From NCBI RefSeq assembly GCF_016806695.1, contig NZ_WUED01000002.1:1-64000 (forward strand): 64,000 nt of DNA, in the 5' to 3' direction. The translations under genes and the position numbers were made by a program. Source of the stretch: Campylobacter bilis (GTDB lineage Bacteria > Campylobacterota > Campylobacteria > Campylobacterales > Campylobacteraceae). The stretch's first letter is position 1. Each line of letters opens with the position of its first letter. Under the pieces are notes generated by a model. The model saw only the letters and a program-made list of their open reading frames with translations, ran no database searches and was not told where the DNA came from. Shown here in pieces: positions 39,840-50,601 of this stretch.

Positions 39840-39864
39840 CCTAGCTAAAGGGATTAAAGCTAGG
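39840..39864. other. Hairpin in the porA upstream gap
   Basis: CCTAGCT pairs with AGCTAGG across an 11-base loop; TATAAT follows at 39866-39871. The whole gap 39718-39967 holds the porA promoter, this hairpin and a possible short reading frame at 39889. In C. jejuni a larger set of genes lies further along this side of the phosphatase gene. Confidence 0.4.
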
Positions 39865-39888
39865 CTATAATTTTAAGGAGTTTTTCTT

Positions 39889-39936
39889 ATGAATGTTTTA
39901 TTTTGGTTCATGAAGAAGTATAAGCTTAAAAAGTAA
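39889..39936 (+). CDS. Candidate 15-residue peptide
   Basis: ATG at 39889 is preceded by AAGGAG at a good distance (39875-39880) and reads MNVLFWFMKKYKLKK to a TAA. It is hydrophobic at the start and basic at the end. A TATAAT lies immediately upstream, so close that its transcript would start within the ribosome site, which argues against that promoter. It might be a leader peptide, a remnant of a lost gene, or chance. Confidence 0.2.
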   Translation: MNVLFWFMKKYKLKK

Positions 39937-39967
39937 ACAAGAAGTAATTGAAAAGTCTAGCTTGAAT

Positions 39968-40423
39968 TTATTTTTGTAAAAAAGCTAGCAAGTTTTTGCA
40001 AGCTAAAGATAAAATTTCATAAGTTTCATCGAAATTTCCACTATACCAAGGATCAGGTACTTCATTGTAAGCTAAATCAGGGGTAAAATCAGTGATTTTT
40101 AAGAGTTTGTTTTGAGTGTTATTGAAATTTGTTTGAACATTTTTAAAATTAGAATTATCCATAGTGATTAAAAAATCACTTTCATCACAAAGTTTTTGAG
40201 TGAGTTTTTTGCTTATAAAACCTTGATGATCGATATTAAAAGCTAGGAGTTTGTTTTTAGTGCCAGGATGCATGCTTTCTCCGTCGTGTTCGCCTGAGGT
40301 TCCCGCACTTGTTATAAAAAATTCTTTTTGTAAATTGGCTTTTTTTATGAGATCTTTCATGATAAATTCTGCCATGGGTGAGCGGCATATGTTTCCTAAG
40401 CATATGAAGCTTATTTTTTTCAT
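39968..40423 (-). CDS. Low molecular weight protein tyrosine phosphatase
   Basis: 151 residues. The phosphate loop ICLGNICRSP carries nucleophile C8 and R14 (CX5R), and the general acid is in NEVPDPWYSG (about 120-125). C. jejuni Cj1258 is the equivalent, and is reported to be active. Such enzymes often regulate capsule or are secreted, but no partner kinase is nearby. ATG 40423 has AAGGATAA upstream, and a GATAAT -10 is at 40464-40469 on the minus strand. Confidence 0.92.
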   Translation of the reverse strand: MKKISFICLGNICRSPMAEFIMKDLIKKANLQKEFFITSAGTSGEHDGESMHPGTKNKLLAFNIDHQGFISKKLTQKLCDESDFLITMDNSNFKNVQTNFNNTQNKLLKITDFTPDLAYNEVPDPWYSGNFDETYEILSLACKNLLAFLQK

Positions 40424-40548
40424 TGTTTATCCTTAAAGAAAATTGTGCTTTTAAAATTGTAAAATTATCATACAATAAAATGTGTAAAAAATTGCAATAA
40501 AATTTCTTTGCATGGTTTATTTTAGCTTTTAAAAATTTTAGAATGTTT

Positions 40549-41043
40549 TTAGTATTTTTCTAAAGAGTCTTTGAGTGTTTTGTAGCTTTGTAAAAGTTTT
40601 TCAAAAGAAAAATTTAAATTTGCAGGCGAAGTTGAAGGAAGGGGAGTGGCTTTTAAATTAGGATGGAATTTTTGAAAAAATTTATAGGCACTTTGCCCTG
40701 TGGTAAAGATGGATTTGATTTTTGCTTGATCAAAGATGAGGTTTAAGTCATTAGCTTTTGCATAGCTTATTGTTTTGTCGTTAGATTTTTTAATTTTACA
40801 GCTTGCAAGCACATCCCAAAGAGCAATATTTTTTTCTTTAAGAAAAGATTGTTGTTTAAAAATATTGTCTAATTTTACATCAAAGAGAATTTCTAATAAA
40901 GGCCAAAAGCGGTTTCTTGGATGCTGGTAGTAAAAGCCATCTTGTCGTGATTTAACAGAAGGAAATGATCCTAAAATTAAAATTTTAGAATCTTTATCGA
41001 AAAAAGGTTTAAAAGGATGGGTTAAAAAATCACTCACTCGCAT
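40549..41043 (-). CDS. DNA-deoxyinosine (hypoxanthine) DNA glycosylase, UDG superfamily
   Basis: 164 residues. [20 protein letters not shown] is the GSFPS..S..gfYY.hP pattern of the family-6 UDG-like hypoxanthine DNA glycosylases, followed by NRFWPLL; the second active-site segment is [12 protein letters not shown] near 137-148. It likely excises deaminated adenine. The start overlaps the pnp end by 10 bp, so it is co-transcribed with pnp. Confidence 0.82.
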   Translation of the reverse strand: MRVSDFLTHPFKPFFDKDSKILILGSFPSVKSRQDGFYYQHPRNRFWPLLEILFDVKLDNIFKQQSFLKEKNIALWDVLASCKIKKSNDKTISYAKANDLNLIFDQAKIKSIFTTGQSAYKFFQKFHPNLKATPLPSTSPANLNFSFEKLLQSYKTLKDSLEKY

Positions 41044-43184
41044 AAATCCACAGAAATTTTACCATTTTTAATTTCACTAATTTTGACTTTTAAGATTTGA
41101 TTCTCATTTAGGTTGAGATTTTTTGTTTTTGAATGATGTAATAAACCATCAATGCCATTTTTAAGTTCTACAAAGCTTCCAAAAGAAGTGATTTTTTTAA
41201 TCGCACCTTCGTATTCTTGTCCGAGTTCAAAATCGGATAAGTCTTTTTCTTTGGAATTCTTTTTATTGTTTTTGTAAGAATTTGTAATGCTTAGAATGTA
41301 GTTTTTTGCTGCTTTTATTTGTTCAGTTTCATTGCTTGTGATTTTTACTTCGCCTTTTTCGCGATCTAAATCTATGCAAACTCCGAATTTTTCTATGATT
41401 TCTTTTATAGTTTTTCCTGCTTGACCTATGATATCAACGATTTTTGAAGGATCTACATTAAAAAGTTCAAGTTTTGGTAATATTTCTTTATTGACAATGA
41501 TTTCTTGTGCAGCTTTTTCCATGATATTAAGGATATGAATTCTTGCTTCTTTAGCTTGATATAAGGCTTGTTTAAGTGTTTCTTGATCGATTCCGCCTAA
41601 TTTTATATCCATTTGTAAAGCAGTCACGCCATCTTTACTTCCAGCAACCTTAAAATCCATATCTCCATCATGATCTTCAAGGCCTATGATATCAGTTAAA
41701 ATAGCGTGTTTATCGTCTTCAAATACCAAGCCCATAGCCACACCTGCTATGAGTTTTAAGCTTGTAATTCCTGCAGCTCTTAAAGCCAGTGATCCACCGC
41801 AAACAGTTGCCATAGAACTTGATCCATTGCTTTCTAAAATTTCGCTTACTAAACGGATAACATAAGGGCAGTTTTCATCTATACTTGGATAGAGTGCTCT
41901 TTTGGCTAAATTCCCATGGCCTAATTCCCTTCTCCCAGGTGCTTTAATAGGACTTGCCTCTCCTACTGAAAAACTAGGGAAATTGTAATTTACCATGAAG
42001 CGTTCGCTAATAGGGTTTTTTTCTGTGAGTAAATCTATCATTTGCGCATCATTGTCTGTGCCTAGAGTGGCTACGACTAGGGCCTGGGTTTGTCCGCGAG
42101 TAAAAAGACAAGATCCATGGGCATTTGGCAAGATGTTTGTTTCTATGCTGATAGGACGCACTTGGTTTAATGATCTGCCATCAGCTCTTTTTTGTTCATT
42201 AAGAATTTGGGCACGAATGATATTACGCTTGATTTTGTTTAAAATATTTAAGACATTTTCTTCGTTCCATTCTTTGGCAATTTCAAGTTTTAAAATGTCT
42301 TTAGCGATTTTATTAAGCTCGCTAGCTCTTTCGCTTTTTGCCATTTGGTTAATAGCATTTTTGATTTGCTTATGAAAATTATTTTGTATGAAGGCTAAAA
42401 TTTCAGGATATTCTTCTTCATTTTTAAGTTCAATTTGAGAATTTTTTCTGTGATCTTTAAAGGTTTTTTCATAAATATTTGATCCATTTAATATAGCTTT
42501 TTGGGCTAAATTTAAGGCTTGTAAAATTTCTTCTTCATCAAGTTCGTTCATGTTTTGTAAATTGATTTGATTTTCATAAGGGTTTTGGATGGTTAAATTA
42601 TCTTTTTTTTGATCAGGTAAAGATCTCATTTCTATCATTAAAAGTTCATCTTTAATACCCGCTACATAGAGATCTAATGTGCTTTTTTTAAATTCTTCAT
42701 TGTTTGGATTAAGGATTAAATTGCCATCTATTTTTCCTATGCGAACGGCACATACTGGTGCTTTTATAAGAATATCGCTAAGATAGAGTGCAATGCTTGC
42801 AGCATTTAGGCTCATCACTTGCAAATCTACTTTAGGATCAGCAGAAAGGATTAAAACAACAATTTGTGTGGGATAAGCATAGCCTTTTGGAAAAAGAGGG
42901 CGTAAACTTCTATCTATAATGCGTGCTGTTAGGGTTTCCATCTCGCTAGGCTTGGTTTCTCTTTTGACATAGCCTCCAGGGATTTTTCCTGCAGCATAGG
43001 TTTTTTCAATGTATTGTACTGTTAGGGGTAAAAAGTCTTCTTCTACTTGTTTTTCTTCTCTTGCAACTGTGGCTAAGACAACGCTTTTGCCTTGTTTCAT
43101 TAAAACAGCACCTGAGGCTTGTTTTGCAACCTTATCTATGTCAAATATTTCTAAATTGCGATTGATTTCTATGCTATATTGCAT
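41034..43184 (-). CDS. pnp: Polynucleotide phosphorylase
   Basis: 716 residues; phosphorolytic 3'-5' exoribonuclease. Two RNase PH domains (first near 1-220, second from about 300, with [16 protein letters not shown]), a KH domain ([20 protein letters not shown]) and a C-terminal S1 domain ([20 protein letters not shown]). The start at 43184 reads [15 protein letters not shown] with AAAAAAGGAAAAA upstream; an in-frame ATG further up at 43241 has no family support. In C. jejuni PNPase aids cold survival and virulence traits. Confidence 0.96.
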   Translation of the reverse strand: MQYSIEINRNLEIFDIDKVAKQASGAVLMKQGKSVVLATVAREEKQVEEDFLPLTVQYIEKTYAAGKIPGGYVKRETKPSEMETLTARIIDRSLRPLFPKGYAYPTQIVVLILSADPKVDLQVMSLNAASIALYLSDILIKAPVCAVRIGKIDGNLILNPNNEEFKKSTLDLYVAGIKDELLMIEMRSLPDQKKDNLTIQNPYENQINLQNMNELDEEEILQALNLAQKAILNGSNIYEKTFKDHRKNSQIELKNEEEYPEILAFIQNNFHKQIKNAINQMAKSERASELNKIAKDILKLEIAKEWNEENVLNILNKIKRNIIRAQILNEQKRADGRSLNQVRPISIETNILPNAHGSCLFTRGQTQALVVATLGTDNDAQMIDLLTEKNPISERFMVNYNFPSFSVGEASPIKAPGRRELGHGNLAKRALYPSIDENCPYVIRLVSEILESNGSSSMATVCGGSLALRAAGITSLKLIAGVAMGLVFEDDKHAILTDIIGLEDHDGDMDFKVAGSKDGVTALQMDIKLGGIDQETLKQALYQAKEARIHILNIMEKAAQEIIVNKEILPKLELFNVDPSKIVDIIGQAGKTIKEIIEKFGVCIDLDREKGEVKITSNETEQIKAAKNYILSITNSYKNNKKNSKEKDLSDFELGQEYEGAIKKITSFGSFVELKNGIDGLLHHSKTKNLNLNENQILKVKISEIKNGKISVDLCE

Positions 43185-43255
43185 CGTTTTTCCTTTTTTT
43201 CCAGATAATAGATTTGTAAAATTTTTTAAAATATTTATCAACTTCCATCCTTAAT

Positions 43256-45293
43256 TTAAATTTTGTTTTCATTTTCTGTTAAAGAGAAATCATATTTTAC
43301 CCCTCCTAAAGGATAGAAGTTGAAAATAAAATAAACTCCGCTTTGGTTTTTAGCTGTGATACCTCCACTTGTAAGTTGTGGATCTATTCTTTCTCTATAC
43401 ATTAAAGAATAATTCCAGCATTTTCTTTGGTAAGTATAGCCTAATTCCCACATATTTGCATGAGCTCTTTGAGTATCAAACCAAATGCCACCAAATAAAT
43501 GGTAATTAGGTGTGGCGATATAATTTGCACGTGTACCAATGAAGCTGTATTTTCCATAGGTATCGTTTTGATAAGCGTGGGAAAATATCCAGTTGAATTT
43601 GGAATTAAGATTTGCTTCTATTTGGCTGATGACATTAGTAAAACGCCCTTGTTCATAAGAATAAAGTACTTCGCTATTAAAATTAATATTTTCATTAAGA
43701 TAATAGGTTAAAAGATTTTCAAATTTATAAAATTTATTTTGTTTATTTAGATAATCAAGAGAAATTCGGTGTTTGATCTTTTTTTGTCCTTCATTATTAT
43801 AAAAATACTGCACAGCGTAAAGATCAGTGTGTTCGTTTTCTTTTTCGTATTGTTCAAGATAATCTTGGGTGATTTGACCTGATTTTGCACCAGGTAAGAC
43901 ATAATTTATCCCTAGATTTAGAGTATGAAAAAAATTATCATAAGCTTTGGAAAGATTAGTATAAATATTAAAATCATGGATATTTCTAAAATAATGTTCA
44001 TGATTTTTCTCAGGATCATGAGTATAATTTACAAAAGAAGTGTAAAACCTCTCTGTAAAGGTAAAATGCAAAAAACCGCCCAAAAAAGCATTATGATAAG
44101 ATATGGGCAAATCTAAATTAAGTTCATTTGCGTAAGCTCCACTTGATCGGTAAAAATTATGAAATGAAGCATCAAAAGAATATCTTAAACGCTCATCAAA
44201 AAGATTATTTAAAAATCTATGGTATTGAAAGCTAGGGTATTCTTGTAAGGTGGATTTATTGCTTAATTTAGAGGTGTCAATATAATATCTTGCATAAGCT
44301 CCATAAAAATTATTTTCATCAGCTAAGAAATAATTGATTTTAGAACTTACAAGCGAGTTAAGATCGCGATAATCTCTATTGCCAAGATTTAAGTAATCAA
44401 CATCATTAAGATAGCTTGCATCTATCCATAAGCCTTCTTGAAAATTATCACTTAGCAAGGATTTGATTAAATTGTCTCTTGAGTATTTTAACTCTATGCC
44501 ATAATGGGTTTGATTTTTTAAATTTTCATCGCGATAATAAGAGGTGTTTTCCCTAAAAGTACCAAAATTCAATTCCCCCGTGGAATAAGGAGAATCAAGG
44601 AATCTTAAAGTTGAATAAAGCCCAAAGCCACGATTGGTTCTAATTTGAGGGTTAAGTTCTAGATCCCAATTTTCATTAGTGGTTATGTAAATGGGCTGTT
44701 CATAGTATAAACCTTCGCTGCTTTTTAAAACAATTTTTGGGATTAAAAGACCGCTTCGCCTATGAGTATCAGCACTAAAACCAAAATAAGGAAGATAAAA
44801 AACGGGGACATTTTTTACATATAATTTTGCATTGTATAAATGCACAAAATTAGTTTCTCTATTAAGCCAGCCTTCTGAAAAACGAATTTCCCAGTCAGGA
44901 TCTTCTACATTGCAGCTTGAAACTGCTGAAATTTTACTTTTAAAGATTTTGTCGTTTAAATGGCTTTTTTTGCTTTGGAACCATACTTCAAGATTGTTAT
45001 TAGAAAAAAAGAAATTTTTAAAATAAGCTTGGTTGGAATTTAAATTAATTTTAGCATAATCAGAATGGGATCTTTCATTTTGTCCTCTTAAAATATTTAC
45101 ATCACCAAACAGCTCAATATCACCTGTTTTTTCATTATAGATCGCTTTATTAGCAGTAATGAAATAAAAATCAGAAAAAATAACAACATCATTGTTTGCT
45201 TTAAGAATATCACCTTCTTTTTTCGCATCTAGTGCATAAATATCAACTTGTGCGGCATTTAAGAATATGCTAGAACCTAAGAGTAAAGAAAAT

Positions 45294-45307
<14 letters not shown>
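43256..45307 (-). CDS. lptD: LPS-assembly protein LptD (OstA/Imp)
   Basis: 683 residues. Signal peptide (KFSLLLGSSIFLNAAQ), an N-terminal OstA/LptA-like beta-jellyroll (about 20-130: VDIYALDAKKEGDILKANNDVVIFS, only landmarks quoted: ALDAKKEGDILKAN), and a large beta-barrel with characteristic PVFYLPYFGFSADTHRRSGL. It inserts lipooligosaccharide in the outer leaflet with LptE. The two start methionines make the exact start uncertain by one codon. Its start overlaps the RDD gene by 14 bp. Confidence 0.93.
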
Positions 45308-46993
<1,686 letters not shown>

Positions 46994-47009
46994 TTACATC
47001 TCCTTTGTA

Positions 47010-47190
47010 AACCCAAACAGCCGTTTATAAAGATCGACTCCAAAAAGTCAAAGAAAACCCCTAGGCGATTTTTAAAGGCTGCAACTTCTCGCTTTTTTCA
47101 AAGCTCAAACGATGCCACAGAACACAGTAAATCGCACGATCGCGGTTAATAAAAATGTGTTGAATCACTTTAATTACAAACTGTTTAGGC
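47010..47190 (-). ncRNA. ssrS: Probable 6S RNA
   Basis: A 181-base non-coding stretch on the minus strand, richer in G/C than its surroundings. Its ends pair: CCTAAACAG near the 5' end with CTGTTTGGG near the 3' end gives nine pairs with one G-U, the closing stem expected of 6S RNA. Inner pieces such as AACCGCGATCGTGCG, TCTGTGGCATCG and AAAAAAGCGAGAAGTTGC can fold further into a long rod. A TATAAT -10 lies seven bases upstream, and purD follows within 20 bases. 6S RNA mimics an open promoter and binds the sigma-70 polymerase in stationary phase. I rely on position and stem, not on a family-model search. Confidence 0.72.
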
Positions 47191-47196
47191 CTTTAA

Positions 47197-47202
47197 ATTA
47201 TA
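47197..47202 (-). promoter_or_regulatory. -10 box of the 6S RNA/purD transcript
   Basis: TATAAT on the minus strand (TTATAATTTAAAGGCC) puts a start site near 47190, at the edge of the closing stem of the proposed 6S RNA. Confidence 0.6.
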
Positions 47203-47229
47203 ACTTAATTTAGCTTAAATTTCTATGTC

Positions 47230-48690
47230 TTAAATCAGTTTAAATTTGGTTTTTCCTGATTTATCAAAATGCTTTCCTTGCAAAATAATATCTGCTACAT
47301 TTTCCCAAACATGTTTTTCATCAATATAAACCATATCGAAGGTATTATCGCGCATTAAGGATTGATAGTTGACTTTTTTAGGTGCGTATTTTACAAGATA
47401 GTAAGGGTTTTGGGTAAAGTTTTCAATTTTTAATTTACAAAGTAAATTAAGATCTGAAGTTACAACTAGAAATTTTTTTCTTTGTTCTTTTGTGATTTTT
47501 TGGATATATACTAAAAGTTTTTGATCAAAAGGATTTAAAGAGGATTTATTTAAGCGACTTAAATAATGTTCTGCAAAAGAAATAGAACAAAAGGAATTTT
47601 CTATATTACTCATAGTAAAATAAGAATTTTTCACGCCTGAAGATTTTAAAGATAAATGCCAAATTTTCACATCCATTATTGTTGCGCATAAATTCAAACC
47701 TGTAACAATTTTTTTAAAGAGTTTTTCGCGTGAAAGCTTAAAAGCATTTTCAAAAATATTGTAATTTTTTTTATAAAAGTCTTCCCGTATAGCACTAAGT
47801 CTTTTAAGACTTGTTTTATAATATTGGGCTTCTTTTTGCAATTTGGCTAGTTTTTCTTGGCGTGCTTTGAGTTTTTCAGGATCGGTGTTGCTTGCATTGC
47901 TTTTAAGATTGATTTCAGATTGTAAGGTTTTCATTTGTGCTTCAAGCGAAGCTAGACGGTTATTGCGAGTGTCTATAGTAGCTACTAAGGCTTGATAATG
48001 GCATTGTAAGGATAAAAAGGTTTCATGGAAAATTTTCGTGATATTAGGCTTTCTGTCAGCTGTCATTTGTTTGTAGGAATTTTCTAAATGCATCATAATG
48101 CTTTTTAGAACATTAAATTGGGTTTGATCTATACTATTATCCATAAAAATCAAAGTATCATAAGCTTTAAATAAAAATCTTTTTAGTATTAAATAATCAA
48201 GTATGCAAGGAATTTCTTTTTCATCTTGAAGATTAGCTTGTAGTGTTTCTACAGACAAAATTTCATGGGCAAAATATTTTTGTATGGCTTGAGGTATGGT
48301 AAAAGAAAGGGGAATTTTTTCTATAGTATCAAAGTCTGTGCTTCGATAAAGTTCTGTTATATAAGCACTTCTTCTTGAGTTTTGTAAGTCTTCTAATTCA
48401 TCATCATTATCAGTCTTCCAAAAATCATGTTCTGTGATAAAATCCCCTTCTTTAAATTCTTGAAATTTTGAAGGCTTTATGCTTGTAATGGTTTTGCTTG
48501 TTTGATTGGCTTTGCCATCTTCTGATTTATTCTCGCTTAGAAGAGTTCTAAATTCTACAAGCATACCTACACTAGGCATACTTTTTTTATCATTCCAAAT
48601 TTGACGATTGAAATCAAAAAAAGTATTAGCAGAGTTTGCGACAGTTCCACGTCCTGTAGAATCCATATAAATAGCTATTTTTCCATGCAT
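47230..48690 (-). CDS. Conserved hypothetical with cold-shock-like N-terminus and coiled coil
   Basis: 486 residues; I recognise it only as the protein found here in C. jejuni (Cj1249). The first 50 residues, MHGKIAIYMDSTGRGTVANS onwards to VGMLVEFR, have the spacing of a cold-shock/OB nucleic-acid-binding domain. A helical middle contains a coiled coil at about 243-300 (RLASLEAQMKTLQSEINLK, then KLKARQEKLAKLQKEAQYYK). The end (KKFLVVTSDLNLLCKLKIEN ... FDMVYIDEK) has the alternation of a receiver-like domain but without a clear phosphorylation site. No signal peptide or membrane helix. Its transcript ends just before or runs into the 6S region. Confidence 0.6.
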   Translation of the reverse strand: MHGKIAIYMDSTGRGTVANSANTFFDFNRQIWNDKKSMPSVGMLVEFRTLLSENKSEDGKANQTSKTITSIKPSKFQEFKEGDFITEHDFWKTDNDDELEDLQNSRRSAYITELYRSTDFDTIEKIPLSFTIPQAIQKYFAHEILSVETLQANLQDEKEIPCILDYLILKRFLFKAYDTLIFMDNSIDQTQFNVLKSIMMHLENSYKQMTADRKPNITKIFHETFLSLQCHYQALVATIDTRNNRLASLEAQMKTLQSEINLKSNASNTDPEKLKARQEKLAKLQKEAQYYKTSLKRLSAIREDFYKKNYNIFENAFKLSREKLFKKIVTGLNLCATIMDVKIWHLSLKSSGVKNSYFTMSNIENSFCSISFAEHYLSRLNKSSLNPFDQKLLVYIQKITKEQRKKFLVVTSDLNLLCKLKIENFTQNPYYLVKYAPKKVNYQSLMRDNTFDMVYIDEKHVWENVADIILQGKHFDKSGKTKFKLI

Positions 48691-48748
48691 ATTTCTTCCT
48701 TGAACTTTCTTTTAAATCAATTCTAAGCTTTTATAAAAAAATCATACA

Positions 48749-50284
48749 TTATTCCCATTCTATAGTTGCAGGCGGTTTGCTTGAGATATCATAAACAACG
48801 CGATTAATCCCTGCTACTTCATTGATGATTCTACGCGAAATATTTTCTAAAACTTCATAAGGAAGGTGAGAAAAAGTCGCTGTCATTCCATCACTTGCAT
48901 CTACAACGCGTATGCAAATTGCATTATCATAGGTACGGTTATCTCCCATTACACCTACGCTTTTGACATTTAAAAGTACGCAAAAGGCTTGCCAAGTTTT
49001 ATCATACCAACCTGTGCTTCTAAGCTCTTCAAGTAAGATCGTATCGGCTTTTCGCAAGAGATCTAAATTAGTAGAGTTAACTTCACCCATAATGCGTATA
49101 GCAAGTCCTGGTCCAGGGAAAGGATGGCGGTATACAACTTCTTTATTAAGCCCTAATTCTAGTCCTAAAGTTCGTACTTCATCTTTGAAAATTTCTTTTA
49201 AAGGTTCTATTAATTTAAGATTCATTTTTTCAGGTAAACCGCCTACATTATGATGGCTTTTAATGGTTTTGCTAGCTCCTATGACAGAACTTTCTATGAT
49301 ATCTGTATAAAGTGTACCTTGAGCTAGATATTTGACATCTTTGTGTTTTTTTGCTTCTTCTTCAAAAACTTCTATAAAAGTATTGCCTATGATCTTTCTT
49401 TTTTGTTCAGGATCAGTGACATTAGCAAGACGGTTTAAAAAAATTTCACTTGCATCTATACTGATAAGATCGATGCCTAAGGTATTTTTAAACATGAACT
49501 GCACTTGTTCTTTTTCTCCACTTCTTAAAAGGCCATTGTCTACAAAAACAACAATAACTTGATCTTTTATAGCACTTGCTAAAAGTGCAGCAACTACGCT
49601 ACTATCTACCCCACCGCTTACTGCACAAAGGACTTTATCATTTTTCACTTCTTCGCGAATTTTTTCTGCTTGGGTTTTTGCAAAAGAGCCCATATTCCAA
49701 ACACTTTCGCAATTACAAGCATATTTGGCGAAATTTTTTAAGATATTTTTGCCAAATTCGCTGTGTTGTACCTCAGGATGAAATTGTAGGGCAAAGAATT
49801 TTTTTTCTTCGTTGCCAAAAACACAAAAAGGGCTATTTTCACTTGTGGCTAAAACTTCAAAGCCTTGAGGTAAATTTTCAACCTTGTCTGAATGGCTCAT
49901 CCAAACGGTTTGTTTTTTAGGAAGATTTTTAAACAAATCGCTATCTTTTTTTATTTGTATGCTTGCTTTGCCGTATTCTTTATGTCCTGCAGGTGCTACT
50001 GTGGCTTTATAATAGTGTGCCATAAGCTGCATGCCATAACAAATTCCAAGAATAGGCAAGTCTAAATCAAACACCCCTTTATCACAAAAATAAGCATCTG
50101 TGGCATAAACACTTGCAGGTCCCCCGCTTAAAATAATGCCCTTGGGTTCTTTTGCCCTAATATCTGTTAAACTGACATTAAAAGGTAAAATTTCAGCATA
50201 AACGCCTTGCTCTCTTAAACGCCTTGCAATGAGTTGAGTGTATTGAGATCCAAAATCTAAAACTAAAATATCTGCTTTTTTCAT
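48749..50284 (-). CDS. guaA: GMP synthase (glutamine-hydrolysing)
   Basis: 511 residues. Class I glutamine amidotransferase domain with catalytic C82 in LGICYGMQL and the [10 protein letters not shown] histidine/glutamate; ATP pyrophosphatase domain with P-loop [10 protein letters not shown] near 222; C-terminal dimerisation domain ending PPATIEWE. Converts XMP to GMP. The start at 50284 ([17 protein letters not shown]) is the family start and comes right after the stop of the small lipoprotein gene, separated by two bases. Confidence 0.97.
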   Translation of the reverse strand: MKKADILVLDFGSQYTQLIARRLREQGVYAEILPFNVSLTDIRAKEPKGIILSGGPASVYATDAYFCDKGVFDLDLPILGICYGMQLMAHYYKATVAPAGHKEYGKASIQIKKDSDLFKNLPKKQTVWMSHSDKVENLPQGFEVLATSENSPFCVFGNEEKKFFALQFHPEVQHSEFGKNILKNFAKYACNCESVWNMGSFAKTQAEKIREEVKNDKVLCAVSGGVDSSVVAALLASAIKDQVIVVFVDNGLLRSGEKEQVQFMFKNTLGIDLISIDASEIFLNRLANVTDPEQKRKIIGNTFIEVFEEEAKKHKDVKYLAQGTLYTDIIESSVIGASKTIKSHHNVGGLPEKMNLKLIEPLKEIFKDEVRTLGLELGLNKEVVYRHPFPGPGLAIRIMGEVNSTNLDLLRKADTILLEELRSTGWYDKTWQAFCVLLNVKSVGVMGDNRTYDNAICIRVVDASDGMTATFSHLPYEVLENISRRIINEVAGINRVVYDISSKPPATIEWE

Positions 50285-50286
50285 TT

Positions 50287-50418
50287 TTACCACCTGTGCA
50301 ATTGTTCGTATTTTTTAATGCTTTTTATAGAACCATTTTGTTCGTAGTTTGTATATTGAGGATTGCCTTTATAGCCGCAAGCACACAAGAAAATTAAGAA
50401 AAGAAATGTTAAAATCAT
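50287..50418 (-). CDS. Small lipoprotein, LptM-like
   Basis: 43 residues: [20 protein letters not shown] then [19 protein letters not shown]. The lipobox LCAC puts the lipidated cysteine at 14, and CGYKG resembles the CGxKGPL start of LptM (YifL), a tiny lipoprotein that helps LptD oxidative maturation in E. coli. It stops two bases before the guaA start. ATG 50418 is chosen because it gives a clean lipoprotein signal; an in-frame ATG at 50496 would put it within the divergent gene. No good ribosome site is visible. The start lies three bases from a divergent ATG at 50422, in a region that is duplicated. Confidence 0.55.
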   Translation of the reverse strand: MILTFLFLIFLCACGYKGNPQYTNYEQNGSIKSIKKYEQLHRW

Positions 50419-50421
50419 TTT

Positions 50422-50577
50422 ATGAAAAGTATGAATAACATTAAGATGATTAAAAACACTAATGCTGTGATTAATGAATTGATGAATAAATCTCATTATA
50501 AGCCTTTAAAAACCATTTTGTTCGTAGTTTGTATATTGAGGATTGCCTTTATAGCCGCAAGCACACAAGAAAATTAA
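50422..50577 (+). pseudogene. Truncated duplicate 5' end of the DciA-like gene
   Basis: The first 31 codons equal those of the gene at 50602. At the duplication junction the frame enters the second copy and reads a foreign tail, [20 protein letters not shown], to a stop at 50575-50577. It could still yield a 51-residue peptide with a hydrophobic end, but it has no original C-terminus. Confidence 0.7.
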
Positions 50578-50598
50578 GAAAAGAAATGTTAAAATCAT
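50506..50598 (-). pseudogene. Truncated duplicate of the small lipoprotein gene
   Basis: In the second copy the lipoprotein frame is intact for the signal peptide, the LCAC lipobox and the [15 protein letters not shown] segment. It then crosses the junction and ends after one more residue (F). The 30-residue product could still be lipidated, so loss of function is not certain. Confidence 0.65.
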
Positions 50599-50601
50599 TT
50601 T

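Noticed and set aside
39866-39880. TATAAT plus AAGGAG as a matched promoter and ribosome site for the 15-codon frame
   Set aside because: The predicted start site falls inside the ribosome site, so the two cannot both work in this spacing.
41995-42375. 126-codon open frame opposite pnp
   Set aside because: Antisense shadow of pnp; no start signal.
46994-47229. tmRNA, RNase P RNA or a purine riboswitch in the purD upstream gap
   Set aside because: No tag-peptide or tRNA-like ends, no RNase P core, and no purine aptamer pattern; the end-closing stem and position suit 6S RNA better.
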